Shown: positions 1 through 7,356 of the stretch, piece after piece
Numbering within the stretch: position 1 is the first letter of the stretch
How the letters are laid out: each line of letters begins with the position of its first letter
Position numbers and translations under genes: made by a program
Origin: Deltaproteobacteria bacterium
GTDB lineage: Bacteria; Desulfobacterota; Anaeroferrophillalia; Anaeroferrophillales; Tharpellaceae
Reading direction: 5' to 3'
Assembly: GCA_030595135.1 (NCBI GenBank)
Contig: JAUVDU010000057.1
Location: 1-7,974, forward strand
DNA length: 7,974 nt
Notes under the pieces: generated by a model
Database searches by the model: none
Told to the model about the DNA's origin: nothing
The model's input: the letters and a program-made list of their open reading frames with translations, nothing else

Positions 1-128
1 CCACTTAAAGTTAAAACCGCAGGCCCGCTGATTCCATCTTCGGTAAAAAGCAGTTCCCCGAAAACCTCCCTTACTTTTTTGTTGTTGATCAAAAGGCGGA
101 CGGCAACATTGCGTAAAGAGAGGCCCGC
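1..128 (-). pseudogene. In-frame continuation of the flavoprotein beyond the TGA; runs off the window
   Basis: The 42 codons immediately after the TGA, in the same frame, read AGLSLRNVAVRLLINNKKVR and then a segment ending LLFTEDGISGPAVLTLS. This is the conserved middle of HI0933/YhiN flavoproteins, where GLSLRNV leads to a (M/L)LFT..G(I/V)SGP motif. The frame is open to the window edge, so the rest of the gene lies to the left. No ATG, GTG or other good start with a ribosome site is visible here, so reinitiation as a separate protein is unlikely. Either the whole gene is a pseudogene or the TGA is read through. Confidence 0.8.
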
Positions 129-785
129 TCATTTCTCTGAACCAGGTTTTTCTGAGCTAGAGTGCTCTGGAGGCGTACATGTCAGCGGTACCAGAGCCGG
201 GCGTGTGGGTATGATATTATGGCCGATATTTATAGCCAAGCGGTAGCCATCGCCGGTCGAACCGGTTAAAGGATAGGAGGCTCCGCCGGTGGCCAGGATG
301 ACGGCGGTGGCGGAAAATTCTTCACCGGCAGCTACCACTCCGACAATTTGATCATCCTCGACTATGAGCTCTTCAACCGGGCTTGAGAGGCGAATGGTAA
401 CTCCATTTTTATTGAGCCAGTTCCGCAACGTCTTGACCACTTCCGGGGCTTTGCCATTGGCGGGAAAAACCCGGCCGCCGCGTTCGGTGACGGTTTTAAG
501 GCCGTTATCGGCAAAAAAATCGATCAAGTCATGGTTGAAAAAACGATGGAAGGCCTGGCGCAGAAAGCGGCCATTGTTGCCGAAATGGGCAATGCAATCA
601 CTGATCTCGGCACTGTTGGTCAGGTTGCAGCGACCCTTGCCGGTGATCGCCAGCTTGCGTCCCGGCTGTTTCATCTTTTCCAAGAGCAGAACCCGAGCCC
701 CGGCTTTAGCCGCCGTCCCGGCCGCCATAAGTCCGGCCGCCCCGCCGCCGACCACAATAATTCTCGGTTTAGTTTTATTAGTCAT
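129..785 (-). CDS. HI0933/YhiN-family FAD-dependent oxidoreductase, N-terminal part ending at an in-frame TGA
   Basis: Flavoprotein of the HI0933-like (YhiN/YtfP, BaiN-type) family; the physiological substrate of most members is unknown. The 218 residues up to the TGA show the FAD dinucleotide-binding GGGAAG at residues 13-18, the ribose-binding acid E36, the family signature GRKLAITGKGRCNLTN near 42-57, and ATGGASYP at 165-172. Family members are about 400 residues, so this is only half a protein. Reading on past the TGA in the same frame gives AGLSLRNV, the expected next family motif, so the gene is interrupted by a stop and not by a frameshift. The start ATG at 783-785 has an AAAGG ribosome site that abuts the stop of the upstream SIMPL gene, 8 nt away, implying an operon with coupled translation. 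A nonsense mutation or sequencing error is the simplest explanation; recoding of UGA is possible but unproven. Family assignment is secure, functional state is not. Confidence 0.9.
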   Translation of the reverse strand: MTNKTKPRIIVVGGGAAGLMAAGTAAKAGARVLLLEKMKQPGRKLAITGKGRCNLTNSAEISDCIAHFGNNGRFLRQAFHRFFNHDLIDFFADNGLKTVTERGGRVFPANGKAPEVVKTLRNWLNKNGVTIRLSSPVEELIVEDDQIVGVVAAGEEFSATAVILATGGASYPLTGSTGDGYRLAINIGHNIIPTRPALVPLTCTPPEHSSSEKPGSEK

Positions 786-793
786 AATTGCCT

Positions 794-1513
794 TTAATCC
801 GAAAGATAATACTCAACCGTCGAGACCACGCGGACTCGTTTCATGTGCGGCGTACTTTTGTCACGGGGGCTGATGCTGAATTGCCCTTGTGAGGCGCGTT
901 TAATTTTGCCCAGCCGGCTTTGCGAATCCTGGGCAAATTTCAGGGCCACGGCCCGGGCTTTTCTGGTGGCCTCCTCGATCATTGCCGGTTTTACTTCATT
1001 GAGTCTGGTGAATATATATTCCGGCCGGGCATTATAGTCTTCACGGTTGAAGACGATGCCCTCTTTGCCGAGTTCAGCCAGGGCGCCCATCACCGTGCGC
1101 ACTGTGGCGATGTCGCTGGAGTATACGGTTACTGTCTGTACCGCACTGTAGCGAAATTGAGGCTTTGCCGAGTTAGAGTATCTTTGGGCCGATTTATCGG
1201 TAATTGCTGGCGGGTTGCTGGAGATGTCGGCGGTCTTTATCTGGTGCTGCTTGAGAAAAGCTATGATTTTGCCGGTATTTTTTTCAAGGGTTATGTAAAG
1301 ATTTTGCAGGTCATTGTCGGCGGCAACAAACTGGATCGGCCAAATAACAATATCAGCCGGATATTCTTGTTCGGAGAGACCTTTAACTTTGACGCTGCGC
1401 TCAAGCCCTTTGATCGTGAGGGCGGCATCACCAAGCAGGTAGCCGAGCAGGGCCAGGCCCAAACAGATTGATAAACCCAAGATCAAAGCACTTACTTTAC
1501 TTTTTTCAGCCAT
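794..1513 (-). CDS. SIMPL-domain (DUF541) membrane-anchored periplasmic protein
   Basis: A 239-residue protein with a short basic N-terminus (MAEKSKVSAL), one hydrophobic segment at about residues 7-28 that serves as a signal anchor, and a SIMPL/DUF541 domain filling the rest. The domain opens with VKVKGLSEQEYPADI, the usual V.V.G......PD pattern, and ends VRVVSTVEYYL. SIMPL proteins are periplasmic or envelope proteins of poorly known function; no catalytic residues are known. I prefer the ATG at 1511-1513 because AAAAGG lies about 9 nt upstream. An in-frame ATG at 1541-1543 would add ten basic residues (MKAHPKRKTA) but has no ribosome site. The gene is first in an operon with the flavoprotein, whose start is 8 nt after this stop. 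Family confidence is good; function is unknown. Confidence 0.85.
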   Translation of the reverse strand: MAEKSKVSALILGLSICLGLALLGYLLGDAALTIKGLERSVKVKGLSEQEYPADIVIWPIQFVAADNDLQNLYITLEKNTGKIIAFLKQHQIKTADISSNPPAITDKSAQRYSNSAKPQFRYSAVQTVTVYSSDIATVRTVMGALAELGKEGIVFNREDYNARPEYIFTRLNEVKPAMIEEATRKARAVALKFAQDSQSRLGKIKRASQGQFSISPRDKSTPHMKRVRVVSTVEYYLSD

Positions 1514-1613
1514 GGCAGTTTTCCTTTTGGGGTGCGCCTTCATAAACGGGTTGGCAGGTGTTCTCGATATTTATTTTATTTTTTGGTTCCGGTTAGCTCG
1601 GAGAGTAATATTA

Positions 1614-1642
1614 AGCTTACTGTTCACTCTTGACTCTGTCAA
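1614..1642 (-). promoter_or_regulatory. Candidate promoter for the SIMPL-flavoprotein operon
   Basis: On the minus strand a perfect -35 TTGACA (1637-1642) is followed after 17 nt by TAAGCT (1614-1619), which matches only three of six -10 positions. It lies about 100 nt before the preferred start at 1513. The -35 and spacing are good and the -10 is weak, so this is only a candidate. Confidence 0.3.
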
Positions 1643-1668
1643 TTAAAAAATCGGTGACGCTTTTTTTC

Positions 1669-1697
1669 TTGACATCTTTTCTCCTTTTGCATACTGT
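1669..1697 (+). promoter_or_regulatory. Candidate promoter for mdh
   Basis: TTGACA at 1669-1674 is a perfect -35. Downstream lie CATACT (1690-1695, spacer 15, four of six matches) and TACTGT (1692-1697, spacer 17, three of six). The region is A/T rich and about 90 nt from the mdh start, leaving a leader of moderate length. The exact -10 cannot be settled by eye. Confidence 0.4.
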
Positions 1698-1781
1698 ATA
1701 CATTCGTCTCGAAAAGTTTTAGAGTGATTTTTTATGGGGCCGTTTTTTGGTTTAATTAGTTTTTATAAAGTGGAGGGATGA

Positions 1782-2777
<996 letters not shown>

Positions 2778-2807
2778 GATTTTTAGCTGCTGATGATTGA
2801 TTCATCT

Positions 2808-2845
2808 ATAAGGGGTACGGTACCGTTTGGTGCTGTACCCCTTAT
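2808..2845 (+). terminator. Rho-independent terminator of mdh
   Basis: An 11-bp perfect stem pairs 2808-2818 (ATAAGGGGTAC) with 2835-2845. It continues inward through six more pairs, including two G-U, to a GTTT loop at 2825-2828, for 17 bp in all. The 3' side ends in TTAT followed by TTGCGTTT, a broken U tract. It begins 30 nt after the mdh stop. Confidence 0.75.
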
Positions 2846-2959
2846 TTGCGTTTAGGATAAGAAGTAGCAGGGGAATTGGTCTCGGTCGCCCGGGCCATCA
2901 GTGTTGGGGATTGTCAAAAATATTTCTTTCGCGTGGAGGTGTCATTTTTTGGTTGACTG

Positions 2960-2971
2960 TTACAGCTGTAA
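2960..2971. promoter_or_regulatory. Perfect 12-bp palindrome, possible operator
   Basis: TTACAGCTGTAA is a perfect palindrome, flanked by TTGA on the left and TCAA on the right with unequal gaps (3 and 5 nt). It lies about 220 nt before the lipoprotein start, next to the inverted-repeat element. It could bind a dimeric regulator; a chance palindrome is also possible. Confidence 0.25.
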
Positions 2972-2984
2972 TATGTTCAAGGTT

Positions 2985-3112
2985 GATGGCTAAGTAAAAA
3001 GTTCAGATATCCTGCGTCGTTGTGGTTTTTCAGATATTCGACATACTACATGTATGGTCTCGCACCTGAAAAACCACAACTCCTTGTCTATCGAAATTTT
3101 TACTTAGCCATC
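2985..3112. repeat. 128-bp nested inverted repeat (MITE/REP-like hairpin element)
   Basis: The outer arms are a perfect 16-bp inverted repeat: GATGGCTAAGTAAAAA at 2985-3000 and its complement at 3097-3112. Inner arms at 3019-3033 (GTTGTGGTTTTTCAG) and 3066-3080 are a second perfect 15-bp pair. A third, 5-bp pair (CATAC 3042-3046, GTATG 3052-3056) closes a TACAT loop. The linkers between outer and inner arms are also partly complementary. The whole unit can fold as one long hairpin or cruciform. It encodes no protein and sits cleanly between genes, as non-autonomous repeat elements do. I see no obvious target-site duplication. It could also be a strong transcription barrier. Confidence 0.75.
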
Positions 3113-3153
3113 CCGTGATTTTTGGCATCCCGAAGGAAGTGCCCTTGGGTTGC

Positions 3154-3168
3154 GGGCGAAATTCGCCC
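3154..3168 (+). other. Small hairpin in the lipoprotein gene leader
   Basis: GGGCG (3154-3158) pairs with CGCCC (3164-3168) around an AAATT loop; the 15 bases are palindromic around the central A. It ends 21 nt before the ATG, just upstream of the GAGG ribosome site. The next ten bases, CTAAGTAAAA at 3168-3177, repeat part of the outer arm of the 128-bp element (2990-2999). Its role, if any, is unknown. Confidence 0.35.
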
Positions 3169-3189
3169 TAAGTAAAAGTGAGGATATAG

Positions 3190-5127
3190 ATGGAAAGAAA
3201 ATATTTTTTTGTGGCCTTGGTCGTCGCCTTGTTGGCTTTGACGGGCTGTGCTGAACTTCAGAAAAGTGATCATGGGGCCGAAACCCTGCAACGGCCTTCG
3301 GCCCTGCAGATTGCCGAACCTGATCCGTTCTGGCAAAAGCAGGTCGATCAACTTGAACGGTTGGGAGATTATTCCGGTGCTTGTCGAGTTGTCAGGGAAC
3401 GTTATCTGCGTTCTCCCGGTATGGCAGTTGGTGATCGTTTTTCGCTGTTACTCTCTTATCTGACGGATGATCAGATCGCAGACTGGTGGTATCGGGAGAG
3501 TGATACAGAGCTATCATGTAGAGTGGCGGCAGAATATTTTACGCGCCTGCGGCGTCAGCCAACTGCCGGATTGCCGGAAGCTAGTGAACAGCTCCTCTTG
3601 GAACTGGCTCGTAAGCTGAGCTCGGAATGTGACGTCAGTGAGGATTTCAGAACCGAAGCTCAGGATTTTCTCCTCTTTCATCAAACTTTGACCCGTATGG
3701 ATGAATTTACGATTGGTTGTCTTCTGCCCTTAAGTGGTTCCAACGCGGCTGCCGGTGAGCGTCTTTTACGGGGTATGGAGTTGGCGCTGGAGGTATATCC
3801 TGAAGTTCCTGCTGAAGTGTCTGAAGTGCAAGATGAAGCTAAGATTGATGACTCTCCAAAAACCTCAGTAATGGTCTCAGTTGTTGACGCTGCACCGCTA
3901 GTGGAAATTGATTCGGACGCTACGCTGGAACCGGCTACCGGGGTAGTTTTAGCGTCTAAACCGCAACCACAACCTCTCCCTCGTTTACGTTTGCTGATCT
4001 ACGATACTGCCGGTGAGGGCGAACGGGCTCGGGCCGGGGTTCGTTATCTGGTGAATGAAAAGAAGGTTGACCTGTTGGTCGGCCCCTATACCGGGAAAGC
4101 GGCTAATTATGCCGCCGTGGAGGCCCAGAGTCTGGGTGTGACCATGGTCAGTTTGAGTCCCTTGCTGCGCAATCTTGAACGTTATGACAATGTTTTTTTA
4201 CATTACCCGACAATTCGTAATCAGGCGGTTTCACTGGCTGATTTGGCGATGACGCGGATGGGTTTAAAAGATTTCGCCATGCTTGTGCCCAAGAATCGTT
4301 ATGGCCGTGAGTTTGCTGAGAACTTTACAGCTCAGGTTACGGCCTGGGGCGGGCAGGTGGTTCGGCAGGTATATTATGATTCCAGCCGTCCTGATTTTGG
4401 CCCCGCAATTCGTGAAATGATCGGTTCAGAGCGCTATCGTCGTTTCAAAGAGAAACGCCGGGAGTATGAGGTTTGGTCGAAGGAGCGTCAGCGTCAAATG
4501 GAAAAGGCCGAAAATGGCGGTGAGGAAGAGGAAGATAGTTTGGCGGCGCTGGCCCGCGAAATTGGTCTTGAGGGGAATGATCTTGAGCTTTTTGACGGTG
4601 CCGAAGAGTTGATGCCGCGGCCTTTGCTCAATTGTGATTTTGAAGCTATTGTCGTACCTGATCGAGCCCAAACCCTGAAACTGCTGATTCCTCAGCTCGC
4701 TTTTTACGATCTTGAGGAGTGTTGGCTGCTCGGCGGACGTTATTGGAATAGCCCGGAGTTGCTGGACTCGGCCTCAGAGTATGCTGATGGTGCACTTTTC
4801 GTCGATGCTTTTTGTGCAAGTTGCGCCGATGCTTCCCCGGAACTTACAGCTTTTCAAGAACGGTTTTCGGCACTTTATCAGGGCGAGAAGCCTAGTCTGC
4901 TTGAAACCTATGGTTTTGATACGATTATGCTGCTTCGCCAGCTACGTTCAGAGATCGGGCCGGAACCCGATGCCGAAACCTGGCGCCAGGCCCTGGCCGA
5001 TTGTCGCAATCTGCCCCTGGCCTCCGGTCTCACGACCACGCTAGGTGATGGTGAAATAGCCAAACAGCTCTACCCGTTGACTTTCAGGAAAGGCCGCATC
5101 GAGATAGTTGATGAGAGCTGCTATTAA
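3190..5127 (+). CDS. LpoA/LppC-like penicillin-binding-protein-activator lipoprotein
   Basis: A 645-residue lipoprotein. A basic start (MERK) and hydrophobic stretch lead to the lipobox LTGC with C20. Residue 21 is Ala, not Asp, which favours the outer membrane by the enterobacterial rule. Residues about 40-170 look helical and TPR-like. From about 173 (FTIGCLLPLSGSNAAAGERL) to the end is a type 1 periplasmic-binding fold of the LppC/LpoA or Leu/Ile/Val-receptor kind, with VGPYTG (297-302) and LETYGFD (571-577) as landmarks. Two inserts stand out: an acidic, proline-ending stretch at about 203-264 and a highly charged, probably coiled-coil stretch at about 413-470 containing EEEE. LpoA activates PBP1A in gammaproteobacteria; the same role here is inferred. 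GAGG lies 6 nt upstream of the ATG. A P1 peptidase gene follows after 39 nt on the same strand. Confidence 0.82.
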   Translation: MERKYFFVALVVALLALTGCAELQKSDHGAETLQRPSALQIAEPDPFWQKQVDQLERLGDYSGACRVVRERYLRSPGMAVGDRFSLLLSYLTDDQIADWWYRESDTELSCRVAAEYFTRLRRQPTAGLPEASEQLLLELARKLSSECDVSEDFRTEAQDFLLFHQTLTRMDEFTIGCLLPLSGSNAAAGERLLRGMELALEVYPEVPAEVSEVQDEAKIDDSPKTSVMVSVVDAAPLVEIDSDATLEPATGVVLASKPQPQPLPRLRLLIYDTAGEGERARAGVRYLVNEKKVDLLVGPYTGKAANYAAVEAQSLGVTMVSLSPLLRNLERYDNVFLHYPTIRNQAVSLADLAMTRMGLKDFAMLVPKNRYGREFAENFTAQVTAWGGQVVRQVYYDSSRPDFGPAIREMIGSERYRRFKEKRREYEVWSKERQRQMEKAENGGEEEEDSLAALAREIGLEGNDLELFDGAEELMPRPLLNCDFEAIVVPDRAQTLKLLIPQLAFYDLEECWLLGGRYWNSPELLDSASEYADGALFVDAFCASCADASPELTAFQERFSALYQGEKPSLLETYGFDTIMLLRQLRSEIGPEPDAETWRQALADCRNLPLASGLTTTLGDGEIAKQLYPLTFRKGRIEIVDESCY

Positions 5128-5166
5128 AGAAAACTTGTAACTATTCAGCATTTGCGGGGATGACCG

Positions 5167-6093
5167 ATGAACAATACTTTAACTGCTGTTGCCGGATTAA
5201 AAGTAGGACACTACACCGATAAAGAAGGAGAGACCGGTTGCACCGTAATTGTCGCTGCCGATGGCGCTGTAGCTGGAGTCGATGTGCGCGGTGGGGCGCC
5301 CGGAACTCGTGAAACCGATCTTATGAGTCCGGTTAATACGGTTACCACAATCCATGCCGTAATGATTGGCGGCGGGAGTGCTTATGGTCTCGCCGCTGCC
5401 GATGGGGCGATGCGTTGGCTGGAGGCGCAGGGAATTGGTTTTGATGTGGGACTTGGTGTCGTTCCAATTGTTCCTGCTGCCGCATTGTTTGATTTGCTGG
5501 TCGGCGATTTTAAAGCCCGTCCTACCGCCGAAGATGGCTATACTGCCTGTGAAAACGCTACTGACGATCCGGTGCCGATGGGTCTGGTTGGTGCGGGAAC
5601 CGGAGCAACAGTCGGAAAACTGTATGGAATGCCAACCGCCAGTCCGGCCGGACTCGGGAGTGCCGCCCGCACGCTGGACAATGGCGTAACTGTTTCAGCG
5701 TTGGTTGCAGTCAACGCTTTTGGTAACATCGTCGATCCTGAGTCAGGAAAAATTTTGGCCGGGACTAAAAATCATTCGGGAGAGGGCTTTGTTGATATCA
5801 TCGAGAAAATGAGCGGCGATCTTTCGGGGACGATGTTCGCGTTTGGGCAAAATACGACGTTGGCGGTGGTTGCAACTGATGCTGTAATGAGCAACTCTGA
5901 AGCCTCAAAAATGGCGCAAATGGCCCACAACGGACTGGCCCAAACCATTCGCCCGGTACATACACCGCTAGATGGTGATACGGTTTTTGCTTTGGCTACA
6001 GGAAAATCCGGCAAATCGGCAAATCTCACCGTTCTTGGAGCCGTTGCCGCCGATGTTCTGGCCCAAGCGGTATTACGGGCGGCAAGTCGTTGA
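5167..6093 (+). CDS. P1 (S58/DmpA-like) family self-processing peptidase
   Basis: Member of the DmpA/BapA/NylC N-terminal nucleophile family, which includes D-/L-aminopeptidases, beta-peptidyl aminopeptidases and nylon-oligomer hydrolases. The precursor is cut once so that a Ser or Thr becomes the new N-terminus and nucleophile. Motifs: DVRGGAPGTRETDL (39-52), IGGGSAYGLAAADG (67-80), VPIVPAAALFDL (99-110), VGAGTGATVGK (141-151), ALVAVNAFGNIVDP (178-191). The likely cleavage site is N229|T230 in FGQNTTLAVVATDA, followed by PVHTPLDGDTVFALATG (263-279). At 308 residues it is a compact member, and no signal peptide is seen, so a cytoplasmic location is likely. The start has GGGG at 5157-5160 upstream. 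The 39-nt gap from the lipoprotein gene without a terminator suggests cotranscription. The true substrate cannot be read from sequence. Confidence 0.92.
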   Translation: MNNTLTAVAGLKVGHYTDKEGETGCTVIVAADGAVAGVDVRGGAPGTRETDLMSPVNTVTTIHAVMIGGGSAYGLAAADGAMRWLEAQGIGFDVGLGVVPIVPAAALFDLLVGDFKARPTAEDGYTACENATDDPVPMGLVGAGTGATVGKLYGMPTASPAGLGSAARTLDNGVTVSALVAVNAFGNIVDPESGKILAGTKNHSGEGFVDIIEKMSGDLSGTMFAFGQNTTLAVVATDAVMSNSEASKMAQMAHNGLAQTIRPVHTPLDGDTVFALATGKSGKSANLTVLGAVAADVLAQAVLRAASR

Positions 6094-6134
6094 TGCCGTC
6101 ATCAATTGGCATAAGTGGTAAAAAAACGACTTTT
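6084..6134. terminator. Possible bidirectional terminator between convergent genes
   Basis: AAGTCGTT (6084-6091, overlapping the peptidase stop) pairs with AACGACTT (6125-6132), followed by TT on the plus strand. TGCC (6094-6097) can pair with GGCA (6108-6111) inside, giving a two-tier structure. The 33-nt loop makes it a weak candidate, but its position between two convergent genes is right. Confidence 0.3.
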
Positions 6135-6837
6135 AAGATTCGGCAAATTCAGGAAATAGAGAGCTCAAAGCCTGACTCGCCGAATCTCGTAAACAGCGCT
6201 GAAAAAGATGGGAAATCGGGGTTCTTTGCGGATTGATTTCGATTGTATCTGCACCGTTATTGATTGCTATTTCCGGCATCTGGGCCGCCGGGTAAACTAC
6301 TGCCGATGTCCCGATACAGATCAGTAAATCGCATTTTTTAAGAGCACTCAGAGCTAAATTAATAGTTTCTTGGTTTAACGGATCACCGAACCAAATAATA
6401 TCGGGGCGCCACCACGCATTATCGCCGCATTGACGCTCTTTCAGAGGCGTCTCAAAATTTTCTACGATTAAGCTGCTTTCCTGAGAGCGCAAACGCCAGA
6501 TACTACCATGCAATTCAAGAACCCGATCTGCTCCGGCTCGCTGATGAAGTCCGTCAATGTTTTGGGAGATGATGCATGTTTTTGGTTGCTGAAGTTGAAT
6601 CTTTGCAATAATTCTATGAGCCAGGTTTGGTTCACAGCTTTTAATCAGAGCCCGGCGTTGGTCATGGAAATCCCATACTTTTTCAGGGTTTCTTGAAAAA
6701 GCTTCTTGGCAGGCGTAGTCCTGATAGTTGTAATCTTTCCAAACGCCACCAGCCCCGCGATAGGTTGGAATCCCACTTTCAACCGAAATCCCGGCCCCGG
6801 TAAAAAAGACTATACGTTTGTATTTATCCACTATCAT
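6133..6837 (-). CDS. Sir2/CobB-family NAD-dependent protein deacylase with degenerate zinc site
   Basis: Sirtuin that would remove acyl groups from lysines using NAD, in the cytoplasm. The 234-residue protein has GAGISVESGIPTYRG (14-28), SQNIDGLHQRAG (91-102), catalytic H110 (HGS), RPDIIWFGD (144-152), and GTSAVVYPAA (176-185). The usual four zinc cysteines between the catalytic His and RPD are mostly gone: the first CxxC is replaced by SQES (118-121) and only C137 remains. The YxxR pair that in CobB/SIRT5 favours succinyl-lysine appears as H58-R61 (FHDQRR). Start is uncertain: GGAG sits only 3 nt before the ATG but 9 nt before an in-frame GTG two codons later (6829-6831). It is convergent with the peptidase gene and 139 bp downstream of the PIN toxin gene on the same strand. 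Confidence 0.92.
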   Translation of the reverse strand: MIVDKYKRIVFFTGAGISVESGIPTYRGAGGVWKDYNYQDYACQEAFSRNPEKVWDFHDQRRALIKSCEPNLAHRIIAKIQLQQPKTCIISQNIDGLHQRAGADRVLELHGSIWRLRSQESSLIVENFETPLKERQCGDNAWWRPDIIWFGDPLNQETINLALSALKKCDLLICIGTSAVVYPAAQMPEIAINNGADTIEINPQRTPISHLFQRCLRDSASQALSSLFPEFAES

Positions 6838-6878
6838 GATCTCCGTTAGTGCCAGGTTTTATATTTTGGTGGCTACCC

Positions 6879-6989
6879 CTATTTTTTATCAAAAGTCATC
6901 TTGCTGGCATCATCCTTTAGCTTCAGAACAAGTTGTCCATTATCAATGCTATAGCTGCTAACCCTACAGTCCTGTTTACCAGATGGTTT
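6879..6989 (-). pseudogene. Orphan 36-codon open fragment, possible C-terminal remnant of a lost gene
   Basis: On the minus strand a reading frame open from just after a TAA (6990-6992) to a TAG (6879-6881) encodes a protein-like stretch including QDCRVSSYSIDNGQLVLKLK and ending MTFDKK. It has no start codon or ribosome site at its head and overlaps the last codons of the PIN toxin gene in another frame. The alternation of hydrophobic and polar residues resembles a beta-rich C-terminus. It may be what is left of a gene displaced when the toxin-antitoxin pair arrived. Chance coding is a real alternative. Confidence 0.25.
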
Positions 6990-7356
6990 TTATAGAATAT
7001 AGGGCTATTTTTTTATCCGCAGAGATTAGTGGGATATTTTCAACTATACAGGTCGCTATCAGTAATCTGTCAAATGGGTCTTTGTGGTGAAATGGTAATT
7101 CTTGAACCATGCAAACGTGGCTTAGTGATGGCGAAATGAGAGTTAATTGATGGCGGATACAAGCCTGTTTGACAAAGTTTTCCAGATTATCAGTTTTGAT
7201 GATGCCATCTTTTTTTAATGCGAGTTCCCAGGGTGAAACCGTAGAAACAATGATATTATTATTAGGATTTTGTATGATTTTTCTGGCTGTTTTTGATAAT
7301 TTGTCTGGATCAGTGGAAAGCCAGATAAGTGTGCAAGTATCAATAAGATATTTCAT
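6976..7356 (-). CDS. VapC-family (Sll0205-like) PIN-domain toxin
   Basis: A 126-residue PIN-domain ribonuclease, the toxin of a type II toxin-antitoxin pair. The acidic metal-binding residues are all visible: D6 in LIDTCTLIW, E44 in SPWELALK, D93 and D96 in HKDPFDRLLIA, and D114 in LISADKK. The SPWELALKK and HHKDPFDRLLIA motifs are typical of the VapC group that pairs with Phd/YefM antitoxins. Length is normal and the gene appears intact. Its ATG (7354-7356) overlaps the antitoxin TGA as ATGA, with no strong ribosome site of its own, so translation is probably coupled. Such toxins cut tRNA or rRNA; the target here is unknown. No terminator is evident after it, so transcription may run on into sir2. 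Confidence 0.93.
   Translation of the reverse strand: MKYLIDTCTLIWLSTDPDKLSKTARKIIQNPNNNIIVSTVSPWELALKKDGIIKTDNLENFVKQACIRHQLTLISPSLSHVCMVQELPFHHKDPFDRLLIATCIVENIPLISADKKIALYSIKTIW

Larger units (their letters stand above)
2778..3189. other. 412-bp gene-free region between mdh and the lipoprotein gene
   Basis: This stretch has no credible gene on either strand. It holds, in order, the mdh terminator, about 100 bp of unassigned sequence, a perfect 12-bp palindrome (2960-2971), the 128-bp nested inverted repeat (2985-3112), and a 77-bp leader with a small GGGCG/CGCCC hairpin before the lipoprotein start. No convincing sigma-70 promoter for the downstream gene can be picked out: a TTGACT at 2953 has TAATAT only 10 nt away. 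Confidence 0.7.

Noticed and set aside
129..131. Altered genetic code with TGA read as Trp
   Set aside because: TGA ends the P1 peptidase (6091-6093) and the antitoxin (7353-7355) at their normal family lengths, so TGA is a stop here.
364..873. Long plus-strand open frame antisense to the flavoprotein
   Set aside because: It lies opposite a clearly conserved gene, has no recognisable domain or ribosome site, and reads as low-quality Arg/Pro/Ala-rich sequence. It is a shadow.
920..1471. 183-codon plus-strand open frame antisense to the SIMPL gene
   Set aside because: It is fully opposite the SIMPL domain and its translation has no family features. The minus-strand gene has the motifs, ribosome site and operon context.
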